DNA of 64,000 nucleotides from Xiphydria camelus (lineage: Eukaryota > Arthropoda > Insecta > Hymenoptera > Xiphydriidae), in the NCBI GenBank assembly GCA_963678675.1, contig OY783193.1:33890430-33954429 (forward strand). The letters are read 5' to 3'. This document shows positions 1 through 11,900 of this stretch, piece by piece (positions within the stretch are counted from its first letter, which is position 1; the number at the start of each line of letters is the position of its first letter). The translations under genes were made by a program, and so were the position numbers. The notes beneath the pieces are model-generated. The model saw only the letters and a program-made list of their open reading frames with translations. It was not told the DNA's origin and did not search any database.

Positions 1-120
1 CTCATTTTCTAATATTCACGAAAAGTGAGGTTATTTTTTTGTGAATTTTATTGGCCGACTACAAATTGATATTCGCTATCTCGGATCTCGAATCTCGAAA
101 GCGTTAAAAGTTATTTTCGA
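1..120. repeat. End of a palindromic element, cut by window start
   Basis: This segment (AATATTCACGAAAAGTGAGG, then TTGGCCGACT and TCGAATCTCGAAA) is the approximate reverse complement of 14228-14327, so it is one arm of the same foldback family as 13738-14327. Confidence 0.6.
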
Positions 121-2799
121 CGCGTGACAGACGTTTTTTAATTATCAAATAATACGTCACGACTAATTTCACACGGAAAAAAATTAATTGTAACGTTGCA
201 ATTGCAACTTCTACAAGTTTTAATATAATTTTTACTCAAATTGTTGTTATCATAACAAGAAATTGGCCTTGCTCCGAAATGTTTAACATCTTACATCGTC
301 ACTACATTTTTAAACATCATTATTCTCAGTGTGCGTACACTTTTTATTGCAGGGGAAGGCCGGGCAAAGTCGATATGTTACGAGAGAAGAGCTACTGTGG
401 CTGTTATTTTCGTTATTTTATATAACTCAAAGCGCTCAGAACGTTAGGTCATACGTAGTAGAATTGGGGAAAAATATCAGAAGTTTGAAAGATATTCAGA
501 ATTAACGCGATTAATTAATGTTTTGTAAAACCTTCCATATTATTCGCTTTACCCGAGCATCCGGACAGGGATTTCATTTCTTCGAAATTCGTCATTTGGA
601 GTTTTCGGAGCCGCCGATTCTAAATTTGAGGTGGAAATTTCAAAATTCAAAATGACACAGCCGAGAGAGCAAATCAGAATTCGAAAAATCGCATGATTTT
701 TACGAAATTCACCTTCTTAAGTTTCCGTTCGTTACTAATACTAATTCCGAATCCGTGGACTTTCGTGGACATTGAATTACTGCAGATTTTTCCTTGGTAC
801 ACAAAATGTCTACCATCTGAATATCACATTACGCTATTCACTTTGCCCGGACACAACTTCTTCGACATACCGATGTGTTATATCGAAGGTATCAAAAGGC
901 TAGGAGGTAGACTTATTTGTCAAGAAATGTGCTTCATTGAACGTACAATATTTATATGTATTTTATTGTAACCTTCGTTACTCACGTGGGTTTTTAAAAC
1001 ATGAAAGCTCACCTGGGGTGTACCCTACACCTCAGTTAAAAATTAACGTTTTCTTAGTGAAAAATTGAAATTTTTTAATACTTTTTTTTATTTCAAAGCT
1101 TGAGATATTGCCTAATGATCTCAACATTAAAAAAAGATAAATTTCGTAATTTTTTAATTTAAAACAAAACTCGCGAAGTCTCGGGGTACATGAGGTCTCG
1201 GTTTTCAGACGCTCAGATCTCCCTACTAATTTTTATAATATAATAGACTTAGGATAGTTATCATACTCTCGTTTTATTAACGAAGGACAAATTAACAAAT
1301 TGGAACAAGGTTTATAGAAAAATATTAAATATTAAATTAATTACAGATTGTTAAAAATTCTTAACTCTTTGCAACGTTCTGTCGAATAAACAAATCGGTT
1401 TTATCTTGCGATTTTGGTGCCAAATTCTTTAATGAAATGTTCCCGAAAGGTACTGAAAGTGCCAACCTCGAAAAAAAAAAACTCTAGGCGTGTCATGCAA
1501 AAAAAGGAGGCTGGGGTGTATGTAGCCTACACCCTACGTGAGCAACAAAGGGTTAAAGAAAAAACAGTGCTTAATACTTAAACGTTAAGAAACTTACCGC
1601 AGCAAAATCTTAGTAGACCAACGCGCGTGTTGGAATTTTTCTATCGTACATTGACAATGTTTCCAACCGCATCCTTTATTCATGTGACTTTCAACTAACT
1701 ACCAGATGGTAATAAGTGTACAACTTTGCTTCCGCCGTTTTTCCCAATAGCCATCTACATGAAAACAGCGGAGGCAAAGTTGTACACCTAATACATTCGA
1801 TGCAATAGGCAATGTTATGCCATGAAGCTTAAGTTAATTAATAATACGATTATTCGCTTTACCCCGTATATCCACTTTGCCCGCCCTTCTCCTAAACACA
1901 AAAAATTGACTGGCATCAGTCTTTCCCTGTTTCTCGTAACTTCGCACGAAAGACATCATCGCAGCCCATTTTTCGCAGCGACCCCGCGTTAAGTACGTGC
2001 CAAAGAACGGGAGGAATGCGAGCGAAATAAAGGGCCGTTTCACACGTTACAGTTATTTACCACAGTTGAACCGCACCAGACCGTGACCTACTGCACGCGT
2101 CCTACGAGGTAGTCCCGACGGAATCAGAAATACCACCGCCCCGGGTGACACCTGTCATCCCGGCACAATACACGCGCAACTGCTCCGCGAAGCGTCGGGA
2201 GGAATCGCGCGAAGCCGCCGAGCTTCCGGCGTGGCGCGGACCGTTAATTGCGATGGCAAGTCCGCCCCCGCGAAGCTGTCGACACGGAAACGCCCGCTGC
2301 GCGTTCTTAAGCGAAATGGAAACAGCCCCGCCCCCTTCTCGTGTGACGCGAAGCTCCGCAAATTCAACCACTTTGCCACCGCGCTCGATCCCGGGGAATT
2401 CGTCGTCCGACGGACTGCGGGCCGGAGGAAGAGAGCGGCGAACGTTCGCGCGATCCCCTCGACCTCGGCGCCCATTTCAGTCAATTTAAAGCGCTGGACA
2501 ATTGGCCGGACACGGTCCGAGCCGAGCGGAGAAGAATGCAAGGCATGCGCTGCGCGTACGAAGGTGTAATCTGGACGAAGGGTCGAGGCGTCCGCCTGGT
2601 CTATATCGGACGTAGGAGCGAGAGACGACCGTCGCGCAACGAGGTCGCTACGACTTCCAGCAGCCGAGTGATCTCCGAGTGGCTCGCGGTGCACCGTCGA
2701 CCGCGTTTCGCCGCGAACTCTCGAAATGGAGATTAATTGGTCTCGCGTCGCGACCCTTCGTCCGGAGATACAACGATTTTCTCTTTCCTTTGCCCCAAG
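121..2799. other. Non-coding stretch upstream of the first visible gene A exon
   Basis: AT-rich sequence without convincing exons. 180-330 resembles 16190-16440 (shared TTGTTATCATAACAAGAAAT-like and TTGGCCTTG segments). From about 2050 to 2750 the sequence becomes GC-rich; the frames there show no domain or splice logic, so it is more likely an intronic or regulatory GC patch than coding. Confidence 0.4.
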
Positions 2800-2925
2800 A
2801 CATCAACGAGTGCTCCCGCGACAACGGGGGCTGCGACGAGGTCTGCGAGAACACCGAGGGCAGCTTCTTTTGCGCGTGCGACGGCGACGAGAGGGTCCTG
2901 TCCGCCGACGGGAAGTCCTGCGTCG
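2800..2925 (+). CDS. Gene A exon: calcium-binding EGF repeat
   Basis: This is a symmetrical phase 1-1 exon preceded by a pyrimidine tract ending in CCAAG and followed by GTGAGT. It encodes DINEC, then NGGCDEVCENTEGSFFC and CACDGDERVLSADGKSC, with all six EGF cysteines and the C-x-N-x4-F-x-C hydroxylation-type motif. Confidence 0.88.
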
Positions 2926-5900
2926 GTGAGTTTCACTCGGGAATCGATACTTATGGGTAGAACTTCGTTAAATGTGTTTACATTGAGTTTAATTCAAGTT
3001 AGGTATTTGGAGGAGAGTTTGCGGTGATCAGTTTCATACTGGATAGTAGAAAAGACGTTTTGGGATAAGTTACATTCTCTTATATTATACAGGGTGTAAA
3101 AAAAGTCCCGGGACGGCCGAATATTTTGAAAAAAAATTCAATAGTTTCAAAGGTTCTATCCAGCCATATCAAATTCGACTCCCCTCCCCCCACCCCCGCT
3201 GGGGGCGGGAGGTAACTTCAAAATTTTTAATGGAAACCTCCAGTTTTTATTACAGATTCGGATTTTACGTAAAAAAACAAGAAACTTTTGTCTGAAGTAT
3301 TTTTTTGAAAATCCGAATCTGCAATAAAAGTTGGGGGTTTCCATTTTAAACGTTGAAGTTACCCCGACGGGGTGGGAAGAGGGGGTCGAGTTTGATATGG
3401 CTGGATAGAACTTTTAAAAATATTGAACCCGTGTTTTTTGTTTTTCGTTTTGAAGTTTTTTTTTCATGAATTTTTAGGATTTCATATTTTTATGTTTCCC
3501 CCATCGATTGGAGCGCCATCTACCCAAGATACAAAAAAATATTTCAGACAAAAGTTTCTTATTTTTTAACGTAAAACCCGAATCTGCAATAAAAATTGGG
3601 GGTTTCCATTTAAAATTTTGAAGTTACCCCCGCCCCCAGCGGGGGTGGGGGAGGGGAGTCGAATTTGATATGGCTGGATAGAACTTTTGAAATTATTGAA
3701 TACGTGTTTTTTTGTTTTTCTATGCGACGCATATTTTTCAAAATATTCGGCCGCCCCGGGACTTTTTTTACACCCTGTACGTGTGGCAATAGTTGGCATA
3801 TTATGAAAAAGGAATAGAGGCGTATACAGTACTGTCTCCTTAACTTTATCACTCTGCAACTTTTGCTTCCCCTAAGCGTTCGACCGATGGGCGTCGGAAA
3901 ATCGTTCACCCACTATTTTCTCTGCGCACTGATACGTGATAAACGTTCTTCTTCTTCTCTCTCTCTCTCTTTGGACTATTCCTTTAACCGGAGTGGGAGC
4001 ATTCTGTAAGCCCCAAGTGCGAAAATTTAGGGAGACAGCACTGTACTTTTTACTACTGTTACTATAATAATATATATGGTGCACTCAGGGAAAAGCCGTA
4101 CATCATTTCAAGTAAATTGCAGTATTTGAAAATGTAGTGCTCAAATCAAACAAAAGTTTAGTCAACAGAAATACAAATTTCTTAGGTTCAATGATAACTA
4201 AAGTTCTGGTGTCCTTGATTCTAATAGATATATTTATTTAACTTCTAGTTTAGTCAGCTCTAGTAGAAGTTGCTTTATATCAAGTAAATATATATTTGCT
4301 GCGACGAAATTATTTATTCATTAGTAGAAATAAATTGTATCGTTCATAGAAGTAAGTTATTTCTTTGAATTGAATAAATCTTAAGTTTCAATTGCACATA
4401 AAATGTTTTCTGATAAACCATTTACTTCTTTTAACTAATCTTCATTAAATGAAGTATATTCGAGTGAAATAAAAGATTTATTAGTTTTAACCTTCTTTTT
4501 TTTATAGCGAGGAAGCCTTTATGGCCGCCTTTTTAACCTAGGTATGTAGTTTTTATATTTCTACTAAACGAAGTACATTGAATCAAATAATATCTTTACT
4601 CAACTTTTCAAAATGGTGGTAGTCAGCAGGTCATGCCCTCGCGACGCCACCGCCAGAAGACGAGCGCTCTCGTCATGCAAAAGATCTTTTGCATTGATAT
4701 AGGTAACCGTCACAGACGGCTCTCTGGCATCCTCCTTTTCTGCCCACTCGCCCCAGATATACCGGATCGGTCAGATGGTCCGTAGCGACTGGGGCAGAGA
4801 GCTTTTAGCCACAAGGCACGTATTCGGTAACACACTTGCGCCAAGAAACTCTTTATCAGATCGCTTTCGCGCTTAATGAAATCGACGAAATTTTAAAATT
4901 TACTCGTGATCGAAATAAAAAATTTATTTCATATGAATAAATAATTTCTTTTTGGTAACTATATAATTTATTTAAATTAAATAAGTCTTCGGTTCTATTA
5001 TATATAATATTTAAGAGAAATTTGATTCAAACAAATTATGTCGTTGATTAAAATCTATTATTTACTTGAATTATGTATGTATATTTGGCTGGCTCACAAT
5101 GTAAACATTTATTTAATTCAAATAAATAACATATCTCGATATGAAAAAAGTATACATTTAATCCAAACAAAATTCGAATGCTAATCAGGAAAGAAGTAAA
5201 TATTTAATTAATTTAAATAAATTGTATCATTGGATTGAATTATCTGTTACGTAACTGAAATAAATTTGATATTCATTTTTAATATAATTGTGTTACCTCA
5301 AGTAGCCTGTTTCCAAACCAACTACATTGAATCAAATAAAAGTCTAGTAGATTCTTATTTAAATAAACACTATACATTGGCGCAAGTAGGATTTAGTTGT
5401 TTTAAACTATTCTCTGGGTGTGTAGTAAAGAAGCGCATATTTACCCTACAAATAGTATTTTCTACTATTCACTATATTAAACTGATTACCACAAACTTTT
5501 TTCCGCGTACACTGAGAAAAATTTAGTTAAAAAAATTAAAGGGTTTTAATTAATCGAAATAACAATATATTTCATTACTCGTTTATTTCCAGCAAGTATA
5601 AGCATAATAAATATGAGTAAATATTAGTCATTCTGAAAAAATACTTACTTAGCCCAACTGCATATAAATATTCATATATGATGGACTAAATATAACATAT
5701 AAAGCTGTAGCAACTAAATATCTATTTATAGTGATTAAATATGTACATATAATAGATGTGAACGAACGGGTATTGGACTGACCACAATTATCTAAATTAA
5801 GAAAATATTTGATTACTTAAAATAATTCAAACTCCATAATCCGATTCAACCAATTTTTTAAAAAATATATACTGAACAAAATAATTGGATTAGAACGATA

Positions 5901-8900
5901 AAATGCGTGTAGTTAAACGCGTATTGTTATTCTAACAAAAATACTGGCCGATTGAACCAAATATTTAGTTCGCTAAACAGTTCCATTATCGTCTCCAAGA
6001 TTTTGCCTAAATTCCCCAAATTATTTTTCTCAGTATATATGTACTAATTTTCAAGCCTGGTATGATTATAGTCCACTGAATTCGATGCAATACTTGGAAC
6101 AAAACGAAATAATTTAAAATCAGTGGACCTAGAGTAGAGTGGGGCTAAATGTACCGGAGATAAAAAGTGCCATTCAATAGATTTTCACAAATAAACTGTT
6201 TCGTTTATTCGCAAGTAGGGTTCTCTAGTAATTATTACATACACAGACTAATTTATACATAACGCAATTATCAGATAGTAAATTATTTTTTAAGACTAGC
6301 TAAATGAGACTTTTTACCCCATGGTACTTTTAACCCCACTCTATCCTACTCTCAACACAAAATCAATCGAATCAACTGATTTGGATATCTCCGACTGCCG
6401 TTGCTGAAATTTTCTTCTTGCGGCATTACTCATCACCGGAACCTGAAATCATCCCCGTGTCGAACGTGGCATTCTCGCGTGGGCGGATTATGGACGCGTT
6501 TGCATCGGTATCCCACGCCACACGCGTCCCTCGTTTGTCCGCGCGAGTATAGTTACAAATATCATCGACACACAATGGTCCAGGCGTCAGGGATTTTATT
6601 GACCCAAAAATTCCTAAGGGAGATTTTTGTTCTATCGTTTCATTTCATGTTTAAGTAGACAAATATCAAAAATGGGCACCAAAATTCGGTCCGGAACATA
6701 TTGTTTAAACAAATGGAAGGGAAAATTTTACTGTTTTTGTAGATATCTCCGAAAATATTCATTCTACCGAAAAATTATGAGAAACTAAATTGTTCAATAC
6801 TAAATTCTCCACAAAAAAGGTATCTACATTTTTTTCAATCGGAGGAATAGTTTTAAAAATATAACCCTGCGAAAGAGGCATGCGAAAGAGGAAATTTGTA
6901 ACGTAAGTTTCGGTGTCCACGCGGCGCGAGAGTTACTGAGTCGGATGAGCGGTCTTTTGCAGCGTTATATCTTTGAAACTATTGCTCCGATTGAAAAAAA
7001 TGTAGATACTTTTTTTATGGAGAATTTAGTCCCGAACAATATAGTTTCCTACCATTTTTTCGTTGAATGAGTATTTTCGGAGATATGTGCAAAAAACACA
7101 AAAATCTACCCTTTCATTTGTTTAAACAATATGTTCCGGATCGAATTTTGGTGCCCATTTTTAATATTTGTCTACTTAAACATGACCTCTGACGCCTGGA
7201 CTACAACGCCTCGCCGATGTCGCGCCACGCGGGGAACGGGCACATTCGCGTTCTCGTCTTCCCCGAGCACACGCCCCCTTCTCTTGCAGACATCAACAAC
7301 GTGGCGTGTCCGATTCTGAACCCCGCCGGCCGCGGCTACGTCGTCTGTTCCAAGCTGACCACCCCGAAGCCCTGGCGCGGTAGGAAGAGGGTGATCAATC
7401 GTCCCGGCACGAAGTGTCGCCTGAAATGTCCGGGCGGATACCAATTGCACGGGGAGTACAAGCTGACCTGTCGAACCGACGGCACTTGGGATGGTCCCAA
7501 ACGCGGGGAGTGCATCAGTGAGTAGTGGCGAACGGCGACGCGGCGTAGGATGAGAGTGTGGCAGACGCCCCAGATTCCGTTTAACTTCGGACGCGATTAT
7601 CTCGAAGTGCAGTGGAGATACGTGAAAAATCAAAAGTACCTTTTTTGTAGTAAAAATATAGACAAACATTTTTTATTTGAACTTTTTCTCGATATCTCTG
7701 ATCACTCTCGAGATAATCGATTTTGAACTTAAACTGGAGCGTTCGACCTTCTCTTATCCTACGTATGTATCGAACGGAGAGATCGTTCCGCGCGGTTCGC
7801 CTCGTTCTTCAGGATACAACAGTCCGCGCTTGGACTGCCCGAAGGACGTGGTGGCGGAGCTGTCGCAGGGTGGGGACAGGGCGTTCGTGACCTTCGACCA
7901 ACCCTCCACGGATCTCGACTGGTCTCGATACGTCCGCTCGAGACCCTCCTGGGGTAAGAGGCTCGAGGCGAACTTGAAACCGGGCGTGCACGAGATAACC
8001 TTCTATGCGAAGCATCCGGTCTCGCAGAAGGAGAAGAGCTGTCTGCTGCGCATCACGGTCAAAGGTGAGCGCGGTGACGAAAAGGCGATTCGATGGTTTC
8101 CACAGCCACTTTGCGGGGGTGATAACGAACGGATCGTACCGATATAGGATCGTCTACCCTTGCCGTTGAAGGGAGAGCGTGAGAGATTCCAGAGGGACGG
8201 GGGAATCGAGGGGGAACCGTTCGGAAGCGCGAAGCGTCTCGGTGCCACCGCACGGAACGCGGCGCAAATTCATTTGCGTCTGTCAAAGTAGTTTCGCTGT
8301 CGCTGAATACACTGCGGTTTAATTAAAGGCATACCGCTAACCCCTCTCCTTCTTGCGCCTGTATACTTGCTCTCCCACCCTCGGAGAACCACAGTGTTTC
8401 GGTGCGGACTGGCGATCTTGGCACAGGAATTAGATAATTCGATGAAGCTTAACCAGTCTCGAGTACAGCGCTACCATTGCAGAACTGAGTGACTTTTCGT
8501 ATGGAATTGCATCTCCACCTCGAGGAGAGTCGTACCGGTTAACTGAAGTTTACTCATACAGCGTCGAAAGGGGATCTTCGCGCGGTGTTGCAGGTATAAC
8601 GGTGGCTGACGAGGGTCGGAGGAGGGGATGATAGAAGATAGAAGAAGACACCGAATTCAGTTTTCTCATAACTTCTTTTTTATTGAAGATTCGAAAAATT
8701 TAGACAAAATTACTTACCCCGTGTTTTCTGACTTTTCATTTTCGGCCTTATTCGAGTTCAAAAACGACATTTAAAAATTCAGTTACGTCATCGTGTTGTA
8801 AGCCTGTCTTTCTCGCTCTCGTTATTTGACATAAGTACGCCTCTTTTGCATTTCGATGATATTCCCGAGTGGAAAATTAGCTCGGCCGCCAGTATGTAAT

Positions 8901-11900
8901 ATTATTTTAACACCTATCTGGGCGTTATAATATTATAACGTCCACACAGGCGTTATCTCGGGGTTGCCGCAATAGATATTTTCCTGTTATTTCCAAACGA
9001 GGGTATAGTTAGGATTTAGTTGGGCATCCAAGTTAATTTTTCTCGGCTCTCCTTTTAATTCCAAGCTAGGACTCAGTTTGGATTCAACTGAGCATCCACA
9101 ATAATTTTATCTTAGCCTTCACTTTAATTCCAAACGAGGGCCGAGTTAGGATTTATAGTTGGGCATCAACGTTAATTTTATCCTGACTTTCTCACTAATT
9201 TTAAGCTAAGATAACCTATACTGGCCCAAGTTAGGACGGCCTGTAATGACCCTTATTAAAAAAAAAATTGGACATTTCTATATGTATAGAGCCAAGATAA
9301 TATTGTGGCAAATTAACTTGGCTCAATTTAACGCCTAGAAAGGATTTCCACTCTGGTTACAACGTTGCAAAAAGAAATTCGCTTATAACTTTGTGAATAA
9401 TTATTTTTTCGGCCATTTCCTTTTTAGTGTGATATTAAATATACAGGGTGTTTCAAAATTCAGTACAAATATTTGAAGGGCGTATTTTTTGAGATCAAAA
9501 TAAGACTTTTTTTTTCTATAAACATGTATCCTAAAATACACCCCTCCGAGCTACAGTCATCTTAATTTTCATAAACAAATCGATTATTTTCAATTCTGAC
9601 TCCAATTGAGGGGGTCAGAAGCCAAGGGGTCCAAGTAGAAATACAAGTATAATACACCGGAACTATTCATACACCTTATGTGTGCACTTGAGGGGAAGGA
9701 ATTGCAGGTATTTTTAAAGAACAAGAATACTTTGATGTGGAGCAGCTCGGAAAACTTGTATTTCTACTTGGACCCCTTGGCTTCTGACCCCCTCAATTAT
9801 TCATCAAATTTCTTACAAATTTGCAAGCCACTACTGTTGCGCACGTTCTACCGATTTCTTACCCCTAAAATGGCATAAACGTAATTTGGGGGGGGGGATT
9901 GAGGGGGTATACAAATTTAATGACCGAAATTTTATGTTTCCGTTTAAAAATCTAAAAAACGAGTACGACCGTCTGGTCGAGCAGACAAAAATCTAAAATT
10001 TTGGGCTCTTGCATTTTTTTGATGCAACTTACCGTTTTTGAGATAATAGCCGAAGAACGAACGTAGGATCATTTACGTAGTAAAGTTTACACGAAAAAAT
10101 CGATTATTTTAAACTGTGGTTGCAATAATTATGCATCGAATATTCTAAAAATTTTAAAGACGAGTGCTCTAATCATTTTGTTGACCTAAAAATGCCATAA
10201 ATCGATTTTTTAAATGAAAATTAAGATGGCTGTAGCTCGGAGGGGGTGTATTTTAGGACACATGTGTGTGTGTGTGTGTTTATAGGAAAAAAAAGTCTTA
10301 TTTTGATAAGAAAAATACGCCCTTCAAATATGTGTATTGAATTTTGAAACACCCTGTATATACAAACTATAAATCGAATTGAAAAATATGAATATCTTTT
10401 TTATATTAAAAGACCGAAGTATCATTTTTGATTCGATCAACTCGTGACGAATCGGGCTCTCGATATTTTTGACGAAACGGCCGCGCTGTGCGAGATGCAC
10501 GTACGGCGAGAACAACAATCCATAAATCGAGCTATTTCTGCGCGCCGATATACGTGCGCGCGTAATCTCGTTTCGCGTTTAGAGCGCTTCCTCGAGCGCG
10601 ATGTAATTTCCTGCCGGAGTTCGCGTCGAGGCCACCCCCGTGCGAGGGGTCGACGCACTCACAGGAAATCACAAGAGCAAGGGAGAAAGAAAGAGAGAGA
10701 GAGACGGTATTTTACGCGGCTTACGCGATCCGTTCGCTTTCTCCTTCTCGCAGACGGTGAAGCGCCGGTCATCAAATATTGCCCCGACGATCTTCTGGTG
10801 ACCAGCGATAAATCGAACGGGACCATCGTAACTTGGACCGAGCCGATCTTCACGGACAACGTTAAAGTCACTCGCATCTCCAGCAATGTGGTAAGAATTC
10901 GTCAAGAACATCTCGTATAGACACACACTGAGAAAAATGATTAAGTTAAAATGACAAAACGCATCTAGGTAAATGCATTTAGTTATTATAACTAAAATAC
11001 TGGTCGACTGAAACAAGCATTTAGTTATTCTAACCAAATGTATAGTTATTGTAACCAAAAAGTGGTCAGTTTAATCAAGCAAATGGAGAATCCATATTTC
11101 ACTAAATATGGTTTGGTAATCATCTCCAGGATTTCGATTAAATTAACCAAGCTATATTTCTTCGTATACTGAGGAAAATAATTTGGTCAATTTAATCAAA
11201 GTCTTGGAGACGACGAGCAAACCGCTTGGTGAAATATGGAAACAGCTAAGCCCGTTTAACTGGATGCGATTTGTCATTTTACCTTCATTATTTTTCTTAG
11301 TACGCTCTCTTTTCTCTACCCTGAAATATTTAACTGTCATTCCTGCATAATTAAATTGTTGTGATGATATGTAACAGATCTCTGCTGTAGAGTCAACTAA
11401 CCGGTTGTCGAACATCTAACTATTTTTACCGGTTTTCAGACACCGTCTCCAAAAATGGATCTTAGTTTTTTTGAGGCAAGTTTCCCGGATAACCAATTTT
11501 AGAGGTTTAAACCCAAATAAATTACGATTTTTATGCAGATAATTGACGCTAGTCAATTTTCTTCCTTGTTTGCGGAAAGTATCCGAACAAGTGGTACTGT
11601 CCGGCAAACCGCTCGACCACCCTAATATCATTACCGGACATATTTTCGATTCTTAGTATTTACTTGTAACGTTTATTATGCACTAATACAAAATGTACGC
11701 ATACACATATACGTAATGATACCAATATTATTAGAGTATAATCTCGGAGTCATTATTACAAATTACATATTATTAACATATTACAAATCACGATGCCAGG
11801 ACTAGCAGCCGGGTGAGTTATACTGGACAGTAGGTACGGCCCGTCATACGGCCGCCACCGGGCTGCTGCCGCTGTGAGGTGGCAGACGTACGATGGGTTG

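Noticed and set aside
2102..2750. Overlapping frames in a GC-rich patch on both strands
   Set aside because: No domain, no consistent splice sites and no codon-pattern preference. Open frames are expected from high GC.
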